Shown here piece after piece: positions 26,254 through 34,356 of a DNA stretch of 57,231 bases. Both the position numbers and the translations under genes were made by a program. Position 1 is the first letter of the stretch, and each line of letters opens with the position of its first letter. The notes under the pieces are model-generated. The model was not told where the DNA came from, searched no databases, and saw nothing but the letters and a program-made list of their open reading frames with translations. The stretch covers positions 1-57,231 of the forward strand of contig JAEWCC010000039.1 of NCBI GenBank assembly GCA_023390815.1. The letters run 5' to 3'. The DNA comes from Bacillota bacterium (GTDB lineage: Bacteria; Bacillota; Clostridia; Christensenellales; SZUA-584).

Positions 26254-26446
26254 AGCTGGCGAAGGGATTCTGTTGGATCAGAACATCACCATCAATGTGC
26301 TTTCGGTGGATGGCGACCGGGTGCGCATCGGCATCGAAGCGCCGAGGGATATGCGCATATTCCGCCGCGAGCTGCTCGACGAAACCGTCAGCACAAACCG
26401 TGAAGCGGCAAACGCTGTGGTCGTCAACTTCTCAATCGGGGAGTAA
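26234..26446 (+). CDS. csrA: Carbon storage regulator CsrA
   Basis: CsrA is a homodimeric RNA-binding protein that represses translation by covering GGA-containing ribosome sites. The 70-residue product has the full fold: MLVLTRKAGEGILLDQNITI, DRVRIGIEAPRDMRIFRREL. The RNA-contacting Arg-6 and the strand around IEAPRDMRIFR are conserved. The start lies inside the end of fliW (20-base overlap), a strong sign of coupling. Its predicted target here is the flagellin leader (28,334-28,368). Confidence 0.97.
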   Translation: MLVLTRKAGEGILLDQNITINVLSVDGDRVRIGIEAPRDMRIFRRELLDETVSTNREAANAVVVNFSIGE

Positions 26447-26499
26447 AAGCAGACAGACGGATTATAACAGAGTACAACAGGGTGACCAATGCCCCCCCC

Positions 26500-26523
26500 A
26501 GGGGCGGCGCCGCCTTGTTTTTT
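26500..26523 (+). terminator. Rho-independent terminator candidate after csrA
   Basis: A GC-only palindrome (GGCGGC then GCCGCC, 26503-26514) extended by G/T pairs is followed by TTGTTTTTT. It lies 54 bases after the csrA stop and would end the late block. Confidence 0.6.
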
Positions 26524-26584
26524 ATGCCGGGGTTTCCTCCAGGCGTTCCTATCATGGGGATGCTAAAGGCTTCCCCTTGAGGGG

Positions 26585-26609
26585 CTGTATTGCCCAGTGG
26601 ACAATACAG
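26585..26609. repeat. Perfect 8-bp inverted repeat inside an intergenic repeat
   Basis: CTGTATTG (26585-26592) and CAATACAG (26602-26609) are separated by 9 bases. They sit between an aaggcttcccc..gagggg half and a caccgataggcggctgatgaggtg-type half, looking like one palindromic repeat inserted in or merged with another. Confidence 0.5.
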
Positions 26610-26687
26610 GCACCGATAGGCGGCTGATGAGGTGACGTATGAAGTATCAATTAAGCTGACTAGACCTTACATCATGCGAAAGACCTT

Positions 26688-26760
26688 ACCCCTCATCCGT
26701 CCACGCGCGGCATCGCGATGCCTTGTTGCGGCCACCTTCTCCCGGGGAGAAGGCTTGCGG
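26688..26760. repeat. Intergenic repeat family P, copy 1
   Basis: The element begins CCCCTCATCCGTCC, has a GC-rich centre (cgcggcatcgcgatgcc) and ends CACCTTCTCCCGGGGAGAAGG. Close copies are at 26,915, 27,061 and 48,776. The terminal CTTCTCCC/GGGAGAAG is a perfect palindrome. No coding function is seen. It lies in the 750-base gap between the convergent csrA and flagellin genes. Confidence 0.7.
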
Positions 26761-26914
26761 GTAATGGCCCGTGTACCTGGATGTCGCCGACAGGCGGCTG
26801 GTGGATATGAAGCCCGGATGTGGGGACTGAATCCCACCCTTTAGGCAAGGGAGGCTTGGGCCTGCCGGAATGAGAACTGTTCAAAAAAGAGAGGCAAAGC
26901 TTAGCGTCAGCTTT

Positions 26915-27023
26915 ACCCCTCATCCGTCCGCGCACGGCATCTTCGATGCGCGCTTCGGCCACCCCGGGGTCCCTGAAAAGCAAAGCTTTTTGGGGTGGAG
27001 ATTCCCCCCGGGGAGAAGGCTTG
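26915..27023. repeat. Intergenic repeat family P, copy 2, interrupted by a hairpin element
   Basis: This is the same framework as copy 1, but between GGCCACC and the terminal palindrome it carries an extra hairpin (26961-26998). The hairpin has CCCTGAAAAGC and GCTTTTTGGGG around a 3-base loop. The same hairpin recurs at 48,257, 52,728 and 53,185. The nesting suggests one small element entering another. Confidence 0.7.
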
Positions 27024-27060
27024 CTGCCGGGAAAACTTTGGGCAAAGGATGGCAGATATT

Positions 27061-27132
27061 ACCCCTTGCCCGTCCGCGCGCGGCATCTTCGATGCCTTGC
27101 CGCGGCCACCTTCTCCTCAGGAGAAGGCTTGA
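27061..27132. repeat. Intergenic repeat family P, copy 3
   Basis: This copy has the family framework: CCCCTTGCCCGTCC start, cgcgcggcatcttcgatgcc centre, and CACCTTCTCCTCAGGAGAAGG end. It abuts the flagellin terminator. Only small differences from copy 1 are seen, so the copies are recent or kept alike. Confidence 0.7.
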
Positions 27133-27136
27133 AGCA

Positions 27137-27163
27137 AAAACAAAAAGCCCGCGCGAGGCGGGC
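27137..27163 (-). terminator. Rho-independent terminator of the flagellin gene
   Basis: On the minus strand, GCCCGC and GCGGGC (27163 to 27147) form a 6-bp stem with a 5-base loop, followed by TTTTTGTTTTT. The terminator is strong and lies about 35 bases after the flagellin stop. Confidence 0.85.
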
Positions 27164-27198
27164 TTTTGTGTATCCGGCGTAAGCCGGAGGGTTGTTGA

Positions 27199-28326
27199 TT
27201 AACCGAGGAGCTTCAGGACGCTCTGCGGAGCCGAGTTGGCCTGTGCCAACATCGAGGTCGCAGCCTGAACGAGGATGCTCGTCTGCGTGTACTGCGTCAT
27301 CTCAGCTGCCATGTCAACGTCGCGGATGCGGCTTTCAGCAGCGGAGAGGTTCTCGGACGAGGTGTCGAGGTTGTTGATCTTGTGATCAAGACGGTTCTGC
27401 ATAGCACCGAGTTTCGCGCGCTCTGCCGAGACGGTGTTGATCGCCGTGTTTACCGTGGTGATCGCAGCCTGCGCGTTCGCTCTGTTATCAACAGAGGAGC
27501 CCGCGATTTTCAGACCATTAACGCCCGAACTCATATTGGCAATGGCGATATCCATCGTCTGGTTCTGGTTTGCGCCTGTCTGAATCTTGCCCGCAGCGTT
27601 GGTTACCGTGAAGACCAGATCCTGACCATTGAGACCATCTTCAGTAGCCGTGGCAGCAAGCTGGATGGACACCTTCTGGCCACCGCCAAAGTCGATGTTC
27701 AGTACGTTTGCGCCGTCAGCATTTGTGACGCTTCCTACGACAGTGGTACCCAGAGTCGCAGTATAAGGATCGCCAGCGGTACCGCCATTGCTAAACGTGA
27801 TTGTGTGGGCGCCTGCCGAAAAGCCCTCAAACTTGATGTCAGATACGCCCAAGAGGCCAACCTGGATATCAGAGGTTGCGTCATCCACAGCAGTGGTGGA
27901 ACCGAACGAACCATCGAGCAGAGACATATCGTTGAACTTCGTATCCGATGCGATGTCATCGATTTCGGAGGTCAGCTGCGAATACTCTGCCTGCAGGGCT
28001 ACACGGTCAACCGTGTCTTCGTTCGTGTCGGAAGCCGACTGAACTGCCAGCTCACGCATACGCTGAAGGATTGCCTGGGTTTCTGCCAGCGCGCCTTCCG
28101 CCGTCTGTACGAGCGAGATCGCGTCTTCGCTGTTCTTGGAGGCCATATCGAGGCCGCGGATCTGAGCGCGCATTTTCTCGGAAATCGCGAGACCAGCTGC
28201 GTCGTCGCCCGCACTGTTGATCCTGTAGCCCGAAGACAGCTTCCCTGTCGCTTTAGCCATGTTGTCGTTGTTGATCGCATACTGACGATGGGTGTTCATG
28301 GCCATAATGTTGTTGTTGATTCTCAT
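27199..28326 (-). CDS. fliC: Flagellin
   Basis: Flagellin is the filament subunit. The 375-residue product has the conserved N-terminal D0/D1 region (MRINNNIMAMNTHRQYAINN, SSGYRINSAGDDAAGLAIS, then RMRELAVQSASDTN), a short variable middle (about 150-280), and the C-terminal D1/D0 region ending AQANSAPQSVLKLLG. It is the only flagellin in the window and a single transcription unit on the minus strand. It has a sigma-28 promoter, a leader of about 100 bases with two CsrA-type hairpins, GGAGG 9 bases before the ATG, and its own terminator. FliS (2,884), FliD and FliW are its partners. The name could equally be hag. Confidence 0.97.
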   Translation of the reverse strand: MRINNNIMAMNTHRQYAINNDNMAKATGKLSSGYRINSAGDDAAGLAISEKMRAQIRGLDMASKNSEDAISLVQTAEGALAETQAILQRMRELAVQSASDTNEDTVDRVALQAEYSQLTSEIDDIASDTKFNDMSLLDGSFGSTTAVDDATSDIQVGLLGVSDIKFEGFSAGAHTITFSNGGTAGDPYTATLGTTVVGSVTNADGANVLNIDFGGGQKVSIQLAATATEDGLNGQDLVFTVTNAAGKIQTGANQNQTMDIAIANMSSGVNGLKIAGSSVDNRANAQAAITTVNTAINTVSAERAKLGAMQNRLDHKINNLDTSSENLSAAESRIRDVDMAAEMTQYTQTSILVQAATSMLAQANSAPQSVLKLLG

Positions 28327-28333
28327 TTTTTAA

Positions 28334-28345
28334 ATCCTCCATGAT
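28334..28345 (-). promoter_or_regulatory. CsrA-type site over the flagellin ribosome binding site
   Basis: On the mRNA strand AUC and GAU enclose AUGGAG, placing a GGA within a short hairpin that contains the GGAGG ribosome site (28336-28340). CsrA bound here would block ribosomes directly. It matches the layout of the ribosome-site-overlapping CsrA site of Bacillus hag. Confidence 0.6.
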
Positions 28346-28354
28346 TTTTTTAAT

Positions 28355-28368
28355 TTGCATCCTTGCAA
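28355..28368 (-). promoter_or_regulatory. Upstream CsrA-type hairpin in the flagellin leader
   Basis: On the mRNA strand UUGC-AAGGAU-GCAA forms a hairpin with GGA in the loop. The run CAAGGAUG fits the known CsrA consensus (ACARGGAUG). It is about 20 bases upstream of the second site, a distance that lets one CsrA dimer bridge both. Confidence 0.7.
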
Positions 28369-28388
28369 TATTGACGAATTCGCCCGCC

Positions 28389-28409
28389 GTCTTTTGGTAC
28401 CTAAAAGAC
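28389..28409 (-). promoter_or_regulatory. Hairpin near the 5' end of the flagellin leader
   Basis: A 7-bp inverted repeat (GTCTTTT and AAAAGAC) encloses GGTACC plus one base. It lies about 20 bases from the predicted transcript start. Such a 5' hairpin could stabilise the mRNA; nothing more can be said. Confidence 0.5.
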
Positions 28410-28435
28410 CTTGAGTTCATTTCGCTCTACTTGTT

Positions 28436-28462
28436 TTATCGGAAGCAAAAAGAGAAACTTTA
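28436..28462 (-). promoter_or_regulatory. Sigma-28 promoter of flagellin
   Basis: On the minus strand, TAAAGTTT (28462-28455) is followed after 11 bases by TCCGATAA (28443-28436). The -35 box is preceded by A/T-rich DNA including a perfect A6-TGC-T6 palindrome (28476-28490), which may act as an UP element. The predicted transcript start is about 28,429. Confidence 0.88.
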
Positions 28463-28591
28463 ATGCGTTTGATGTAAAAAATGCTTTTTTTCTGATTAAA
28501 AGTTTAGATGGCGGTTTATATAAAGGCGGAACATATATTACTTGAAAAACTGGCCACAAACCGAATCATTCTTCCAGGACGGGAGTTTATA

Positions 28592-30208
28592 ATGGCTGCT
28601 GCTGATGGTATCAAATCTGTACCCTCGAAATTGCTGAACTACTTTAAAAATATGGGGAAAGGCAAGCTGATACGGCTGATCGTGTTCGCGGTATTGGTCA
28701 TCGGGATTGTCGCAGCCGTCACGGTTTTCCTCAACCAAAAGACGTACACCGTGCTCTACAGCGGCATGGACCCCGCGGATACCGGCGAGGTGCTGTCCAT
28801 GCTCAGTGAAATGGGCGTTGACGCCAAGTCGCAGGGACAGGATACGATACTGGTCGCGGACGACCAGGTCGACGAGATCCGGCTGGAACTGGCCGCCAAG
28901 GGCTACCCCTCCAGCGGGATGAATTATGATATCTACAGCAGCGCGTCCGGGCTCGGCACGACCGACGCCGAGAAGCAGGTGTATTACCAATACCAGCTGA
29001 TGGCGAATCTTGAGAAAACCATTGAACAGATGGATAAGGTGGAGGACGCGACGGTCTACGTGGATTTGGGAGAGGACAGCTCCTTCGTGCTTTCGGATAA
29101 TGAGAAGCCCGCGACAGCCTCCGTGATGCTGACGCTGCAGGACGGAGAGACGCTGGGTAAAACAGAGGTCCGGGCGATTACGGAACTTGTATCCAAGAGC
29201 GTATCCGGGCTGGAACCCGATAACATTCGCATCGTCGATTCGCAGATGAACCTCTACAGCTCGGGCGGCGAAGACGAGGTACAAACCGCCGACTCCCATA
29301 TCGCGCTGCAAAACAACGTAAAGGATCAGCTTCAGGATCAGATCGTAAATCTTCTGGGCCCAGTATTCGGCGCGGACAACGTGCTGGCAGAGGTCAGCGT
29401 GATCCTTAACTTCGATACCAAGAAAACCGAATCGGTGGAATACTCCACGCCGGAGGACAACCCGGAAGGCATCGTAGTGAGCATGAAGGAACTTGTAGAG
29501 GCCATTACCAACAATACGGACGGCAGCGTCGCGGGTATCGACGCGAACGGCAACGCTTCGCAGTATCTCGCTTCACTGGATGAGAACGGCGACGCCGTAT
29601 ACTACAATGTATCGCGCGAGGTCAACTACGAGGTTAATCAGGCGACTACGCAGGTCGAGGAAGCCCAGGGGCAGATCGAAACACTGTCCGTATCCGTCAT
29701 CTTAAACAGCAGCAATGTGGACGATTATGCGGAAGAGGTAAAGGGCCTGGTTGCGACGGCGATCGGCGCAAATGTGGACAACATTACAGTCCAGATGCTG
29801 CCGTTTGAAGCGGCTGCCGCTCAGGCGGAGCAGGAAGCGGCGGAGGCATCCGCCGCGCAGCAGGTCGAGCAGCAGATTGCGAGCAGTGAACAGGGAGCGC
29901 AGACGCTGCGCCTGGTCATCGTAGTCATTGCGGCGCTGGTTGCGGTCATACTGCTGTTCGCTATCATTCGAATGTTCCGCCCGCAGAAGGCTGAGGCAGC
30001 GGCGGCAGGAGGGTTTGACGTGATGATCGGTGATGAGCCAAGGGTTGCGAGGACTGTATCTTCCGGAGGGGCGATGTCTTCCGACGACGATTTGGAGATC
30101 GAATTTAACAGCGGTAAGGACAACAAGCTCTCCGCGTTGGAGGATTATATCGGAAAAAATCCCGAATCCGCAGCAAATCTGCTGCGCAATTGGCTGAATG
30201 AGGAGTGA
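28592..30208 (+). CDS. fliF: Flagellar MS-ring protein FliF
   Basis: FliF forms the MS ring in the membrane and is the base for the C ring and export gate. The product of about 538 residues has an N-terminal membrane helix (about 26-46), ring-building motifs (VLYSGMDPADTGEVLSMLSE; MNYDIYSSASGLGTTDAEKQ), a second membrane helix (about 433-455, LRLVIVVIAALVAVILLFAI) and a C-terminal FliG-binding segment (SALEDYIGKNPESAANLLRN, then WL). I chose the ATG at 28592 with GGACGGGAG upstream. A longer frame to 28508 has no ribosome site. A weak sigma-A candidate (TTGAGT at 28411, TTTTAT at 28434) lies in the shared divergent region. Confidence 0.95.
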   Translation: MAAADGIKSVPSKLLNYFKNMGKGKLIRLIVFAVLVIGIVAAVTVFLNQKTYTVLYSGMDPADTGEVLSMLSEMGVDAKSQGQDTILVADDQVDEIRLELAAKGYPSSGMNYDIYSSASGLGTTDAEKQVYYQYQLMANLEKTIEQMDKVEDATVYVDLGEDSSFVLSDNEKPATASVMLTLQDGETLGKTEVRAITELVSKSVSGLEPDNIRIVDSQMNLYSSGGEDEVQTADSHIALQNNVKDQLQDQIVNLLGPVFGADNVLAEVSVILNFDTKKTESVEYSTPEDNPEGIVVSMKELVEAITNNTDGSVAGIDANGNASQYLASLDENGDAVYYNVSREVNYEVNQATTQVEEAQGQIETLSVSVILNSSNVDDYAEEVKGLVATAIGANVDNITVQMLPFEAAAAQAEQEAAEASAAQQVEQQIASSEQGAQTLRLVIVVIAALVAVILLFAIIRMFRPQKAEAAAAGGFDVMIGDEPRVARTVSSGGAMSSDDDLEIEFNSGKDNKLSALEDYIGKNPESAANLLRNWLNEE

Positions 30209-30217
30209 TGATCGCAG

Positions 30218-31234
30218 ATGGCGACGGCACATGAAAAATACAACATGAAGGAAAAGGCTGCGATCCTGATGATCACGATCGGCAAGGAGTACGCGGCTAA
30301 AATCTATAAGCACCTCACCGAAGAGGAAATCGAGCAGATGACGCTGAGCATTACGAGCATGCGGCGTGTCGAGCCCGAGATTAAGGACGCGATCGCGCAG
30401 GAGTTTATCCAGATGTGCATCGCGCAAAAGTATATCTCCGAAGGCGGCATCGACTATGCGCGCGATATCCTGGATAAGGCGTTCGGCACCGAAAGCGCGA
30501 ACGACCTCATCATGCGGCTCTCGTCGTCGCTGCGTGTGAAGCCGTTCGATTTTATCCGCAAAGCAGACTCCACGCAGGTGCTTAACTTCATTCAAAACGA
30601 GCACCCGCAGACTATTGCCTTGATTCTGTCGTATATCGACCCGAAGAACGCGGCGCAGATTTTATCCTCGCTGCCGCTGGAGAAACAGACCAGCGTCATC
30701 GCGCGCATTGCGAACATGGGCATCACCTCGCCGGAGTACATTAAGGAAACGGAGCGCGTGCTGGAAAAGAAGCTCTCGACGATGAACTTCGGAGATACGA
30801 CCACTACTGGCGGCGTAGACAGCCTCGTGAAGATACTCAACAGCGTGGACCGCGGCACGGAGCGCCACCTGCTGGAAGCGCTTGAGGAGAAGGATTCCGA
30901 GCTGGTCGAGGAAATCAAGAAACGCATGTTCGTTTTCGAGGACATCATCAAGCTTTCGCCGCAGGCAATCCAGCGCGTGCTGCGTGAGATTGACAACCGT
31001 GACCTCGCCATCGCGCTCAAGGGCGTCATGGGCAGCCCGGTAGAGAAAGTCATTTTGGACAACACGTCCAAGCGTCTGCAGGAAATGATCAAAGAGGATA
31101 TGGATGTAATGGGACCCATCCGCGTACGCGATGTCGAAGAAGCACAGCAGAAGATCGTCAACATCATCCGTCGCCTGGACGAATCCGGCGAGATCATTAT
31201 ATCGCGTAACGGGGAGGAAGACGTGATTGTTTAG
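30218..31234 (+). CDS. fliG: Flagellar motor switch protein FliG
   Basis: FliG is the C-ring protein that meets the stators and creates torque. The 338-residue product shows the middle-domain signature FIQNEHPQTIALILSYIDPK (about 127-146) and the charged C-terminal torque helix region (EIKKRMFVFEDIIKLSPQAI, then REIDNRDLAIALKG). Length is standard. It overlaps fliH by 8 bases. It follows fliF by 9 bases, the conserved order in block 4. Confidence 0.96.
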   Translation: MATAHEKYNMKEKAAILMITIGKEYAAKIYKHLTEEEIEQMTLSITSMRRVEPEIKDAIAQEFIQMCIAQKYISEGGIDYARDILDKAFGTESANDLIMRLSSSLRVKPFDFIRKADSTQVLNFIQNEHPQTIALILSYIDPKNAAQILSSLPLEKQTSVIARIANMGITSPEYIKETERVLEKKLSTMNFGDTTTTGGVDSLVKILNSVDRGTERHLLEALEEKDSELVEEIKKRMFVFEDIIKLSPQAIQRVLREIDNRDLAIALKGVMGSPVEKVILDNTSKRLQEMIKEDMDVMGPIRVRDVEEAQQKIVNIIRRLDESGEIIISRNGEEDVIV

Positions 31235-31943
31235 GATCGACAAATCGTTCGTAGAGAACATGAATCTCAATAAAGAATTTGTCGTCATCACCCCCAAAGA
31301 AATCGAGAGCCCGCCGCCGCCGGTCGCGGCAGAGGGAGTCAAGCCGGTTATTACGGAACAGGATATTCTGCGCAACGCGACGGCCAAAGCCGAACGCATT
31401 GCGGCTGAGGCCAAGACGGCTGCCGAAGAGCTCAAGAAAGCGGCCTGGCAGGAAGGTTACCGGGATGGCCGCGAAAAAGCGCAAAGCGAGTTGGACGCGC
31501 TGATCAGCGCGCAGGCCGCGGACGCAAAGCGCATTTTTGAAAAGATCGAGGCGTATAAGCGGGACCTGTATGACGATCTTCAAAACAGCGTTCTCGCTCT
31601 CTCCTTCGATATCGCGGAAAAAATCATTAATCTTCATTTGAAAAAGGACGATACATTATATGTAGGGATTGCCAGAGCGGCGATCCAGGCACTCAATTCT
31701 TCCGCGAAGTTTACGCTGCGCGTCAGCCGCAGCGAATACGACCGGTTCTTCGGCAAAGGCGGACAGTGGCTGCGCGATGAGATCGGATGCGCGCCGTTCG
31801 AGGTGATCTGTGACCCCACCCTTGCGGACAACGGCTGCATCGTCGAATCGGATGAAGGGGTCGTCAATGCAGGCGTCAGCGAGCAGATGAGCAAGCTCCG
31901 GCGCATCATCGACGGAAGGACGGAGCCCGATGAAGTACTTTGA
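31227..31943 (+). CDS. fliH: Flagellar assembly protein FliH
   Basis: FliH dimers tether the export ATPase FliI to the C ring and restrain its activity. The 238-residue product has an N-terminal coiled coil rich in Ala/Glu/Lys (about 45-105), including AWQEGYRDGREKAQSELDAL, and a C-terminal globular domain (about 115-238). The start is TTG with GGGGAGG (31211-31217) at a 9-base distance. It overlaps fliG by 8 and fliI by 14 bases. Assignment rests on architecture plus the fixed position between fliG and fliI. Confidence 0.88.
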   Translation: MFRIDKSFVENMNLNKEFVVITPKEIESPPPPVAAEGVKPVITEQDILRNATAKAERIAAEAKTAAEELKKAAWQEGYRDGREKAQSELDALISAQAADAKRIFEKIEAYKRDLYDDLQNSVLALSFDIAEKIINLHLKKDDTLYVGIARAAIQALNSSAKFTLRVSRSEYDRFFGKGGQWLRDEIGCAPFEVICDPTLADNGCIVESDEGVVNAGVSEQMSKLRRIIDGRTEPDEVL

Positions 31944-33258
31944 CACGAGCGCATATGCAAAGGCGATTGAAGATGCCCTGCCGCTTGAGCACGGCGGCCG
32001 GGTAAGTCAGATACTCGGGCTTACTGTGGAGGCGATCGGCTTAACCGCCAACCTCGGCGACATTTGCCGTATCTACACGGAGAAGCGGGACCGATTCATT
32101 CTCTCCGAAGTAGTAGGGTTCAAGGATAAAAAGGTGGTATTGATGCCTTTCGGGGATCTTGCGGGAGCGGGACCGAACAGCCACGTTATGTCCGACGATC
32201 GTTCGCTCAACGTACCGGTAGGCCGGGCGTTCTGCGGCAGGGTGCTGGACGGACTGGGAAACCCGATGGATGGCAAAGGGCCGGTACTGCCGGAGTGCTT
32301 CTATCCGATCATGAACAACCCGCCGAACCCGATGGAACGTAGCCGCATTACAGAGCGGCTCACGATGGGCGTAAAGGCCATCGACGCGATGCTCACACTC
32401 GGCAAGGGACAGCGTGTCGGCATATTCGCCGGAAGCGGCGTGGGAAAGAGTACGCTGCTTGGGATGATCGCCCGCAACACGGCGGCGGACATCAACGTGA
32501 TCGTGCTGATCGGCGAAAGAGGCCGCGAAGTCAAGGACTTCCTTGAAAAGGATCTCAAAGAGGAAGGCTTGAGGCGCTCCGTACTGGTCGTCGCTACATC
32601 GGATCAGCCCGCACTGGTGAGGCTCAAATCGGCCATGGTGGGTACGGCAATCGCGGAGTTCTTCCGAGACCAGGGATACAACGTCATGCTCATGATGGAC
32701 TCGCTCACGCGTTTTGCGATGGCGCAGCGGGAGATCGGCATGGCGATCGGCGAGCCGCCGGTTTCAAGAGGGTTTACGCCCTCGGTATACGCGATCATGC
32801 CCAAGCTTTTGGAGCGAGCGGGCATGGGGAAGAAGGGCTCGATCACCGGGCTCTACACCGTGCTCGTCGAGGGCGACGACATGGACGAGCCCATCGCGGA
32901 TACGGTACGCGGCATCCTGGACGGCCACATCGTGCTCTCGCGCAAGCTGGCCAACGCGAGCCACTATCCCGCGATCGACGTGCTGCAGAGCGTCAGCCGT
33001 CTGATGCCAGACGTGATGGATAAGGATAATGTAAAGATGTCCATGTATCTGCGCGGCGTGATGGCCACTTATAAGGAAGCGCAGGATCTCATATCGATCG
33101 GCGCGTACAAGAAGGGTTCCAGCAAGAAGATTGACGAAGCGGTGGACCTGAACGACGGAATAGGCGAGTTGCTGCGGCAGCAGGTGGGCGATCGGTTCAC
33201 GTTTGAAGACACGATGCAGATTGTGAAAAATATCTACGACAGGCGAATGGCGGTATGA
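31930..33258 (+). CDS. fliI: Flagellum-specific ATPase FliI
   Basis: FliI is the hexameric export ATPase related to F1-beta. The 442-residue product has the P-loop GSGVGKST (168-175), the family stretches GERGREVKDFLEKDL and MMDSLTRFAMAQREI, and SITGLYTVLVEGDDMDEP. Length is typical. It starts at ATG inside the end of fliH. The fliJ start overlaps its stop by 4 bases. Confidence 0.96.
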   Translation: MKYFDTSAYAKAIEDALPLEHGGRVSQILGLTVEAIGLTANLGDICRIYTEKRDRFILSEVVGFKDKKVVLMPFGDLAGAGPNSHVMSDDRSLNVPVGRAFCGRVLDGLGNPMDGKGPVLPECFYPIMNNPPNPMERSRITERLTMGVKAIDAMLTLGKGQRVGIFAGSGVGKSTLLGMIARNTAADINVIVLIGERGREVKDFLEKDLKEEGLRRSVLVVATSDQPALVRLKSAMVGTAIAEFFRDQGYNVMLMMDSLTRFAMAQREIGMAIGEPPVSRGFTPSVYAIMPKLLERAGMGKKGSITGLYTVLVEGDDMDEPIADTVRGILDGHIVLSRKLANASHYPAIDVLQSVSRLMPDVMDKDNVKMSMYLRGVMATYKEAQDLISIGAYKKGSSKKIDEAVDLNDGIGELLRQQVGDRFTFEDTMQIVKNIYDRRMAV

Positions 33259-33695
33259 AACAGTTTGTTTTTACATTACAGGCCCTGTACGACATGCAGG
33301 AAGGCCTCGAAAAGCAGTTTAAGATGCAGATGGGCGTAATCGAGGCGGAGCTTGCCCAGCGTCTGCGGGAAATGGACTCGCTGAACGCCAGTTTTGAGAC
33401 GGCGCAGGGCGAATACTGCAGCGCAATGGCGGGCGGGGTTGCAGCGGTGCGTATCAAGAACTATGGCTGCTTCTTTGAGAGGCTGCGCGCGGTGATGCTG
33501 CTTCAGCAGGGCAAAATCAGCCAGTTGGAAGGCGAAAAGGAGAAATGCCTCCAAAAGCTCATTCATGTGCGGCGGGAGAAGATGCTGCTCGACAAGCTGC
33601 GCGAGGAGCAGTATGGCGAATACATGAGTGAGGTTCGGAAGCAGCAGGCGAAACTGATGGACGATTTCGTGTCGTACAAGACGACCGTTTCATAG
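33255..33695 (+). CDS. fliJ: Flagellar export protein FliJ
   Basis: FliJ is the coiled-coil stalk inside the FliI hexamer, linking it to FlhA. The 146-residue product is predicted to be two long helices forming an antiparallel coiled coil. It has the family opening FVFTLQALYDMQEGLEKQFK (about 4-23). It overlaps fliI by 4 bases (ATGA). Sequence conservation is low as in all FliJ proteins; position and coiled-coil form carry the call. Confidence 0.88.
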   Translation: MKQFVFTLQALYDMQEGLEKQFKMQMGVIEAELAQRLREMDSLNASFETAQGEYCSAMAGGVAAVRIKNYGCFFERLRAVMLLQQGKISQLEGEKEKCLQKLIHVRREKMLLDKLREEQYGEYMSEVRKQQAKLMDDFVSYKTTVS

Positions 33696-33703
33696 GAAGG
33701 CAT

Positions 33704-34339
33704 ATGGCAGAGAACGATCGTACGGAAACTCGGCAGACGGCCAGGACTGGCCTTGCCGCAAAGCCGCCGCAACCGGCGGCGAAACCGAAAAAGAAGATAG
33801 CTGGCGGTACAATTGCGGCAATTGCGCTGCTGATCCTCATCATTGCCGCGTGCGCCGCCGTTTATCTCAACCTTGGCGGAGCAAAGCAGGCGGTCGCGAC
33901 CGTGCTCGGCTTCACCACCGTAGAGACGGCTCAGCAGGATGCGGAAGCGAGCGCATCGGCGGCGCAAGCCGCGATCGACGCGCAGAACGTGGAGCTTAAA
34001 AAAGATCAGGCGGCAGCGAAAGACAAGAAAGCGGAGCTGGACGCGCGGGAGAGCGATCTCAACGCGCGGGAGGAGGACCTCACGGCACGCGAGTCTGCGG
34101 TGACCACCGCGGAAAGCTCGGAACAACAGGCGGCGGAAGCCGAGGCGGAGCTTAAGGCGGCGGCGGAGATATTTGCGCAGATGGACCCGGCAAGCGCGGC
34201 GAAAGCCATTGCGGGTATGGACGACGCAGACGACATGGTAACCATACTATCGGGTATGCCGCGTGAACAGGCGGCGCTGATCATGGAAAAGATGGACAGC
34301 AAACTGGTGACTGAGATTTTATCAGCAATGATGAAATAA
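33704..34339 (+). CDS. MotE/YlxF-like membrane protein with MgtE-N-type domain
   Basis: The 211-residue product has one membrane helix (about 32-56), a coiled coil rich in Glu/Ala (about 75-145) and a C-terminal helical domain (AEIFAQMDPASAAKAIAGMD, then ILSGMPREQAALIMEKMD) like the MgtE intracellular N-domain. This is the form of YlxF of Bacillus and MotE-type proteins placed between fliJ and fliK. Those proteins are linked to motor or stator function, but the role in this group is not established. An AAGGCAT-type site precedes the ATG. Confidence 0.82.
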   Translation: MAENDRTETRQTARTGLAAKPPQPAAKPKKKIAGGTIAAIALLILIIAACAAVYLNLGGAKQAVATVLGFTTVETAQQDAEASASAAQAAIDAQNVELKKDQAAAKDKKAELDARESDLNAREEDLTARESAVTTAESSEQQAAEAEAELKAAAEIFAQMDPASAAKAIAGMDDADDMVTILSGMPREQAALIMEKMDSKLVTEILSAMMK

Positions 34340-34356
34340 AGACAACTCGGAGGAAG

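Noticed and set aside
26632..27202. Several open frames of 70-110 codons between csrA and flagellin
   Set aside because: They overlap palindromic repeats in all frames and show no ribosome site or conserved pattern.
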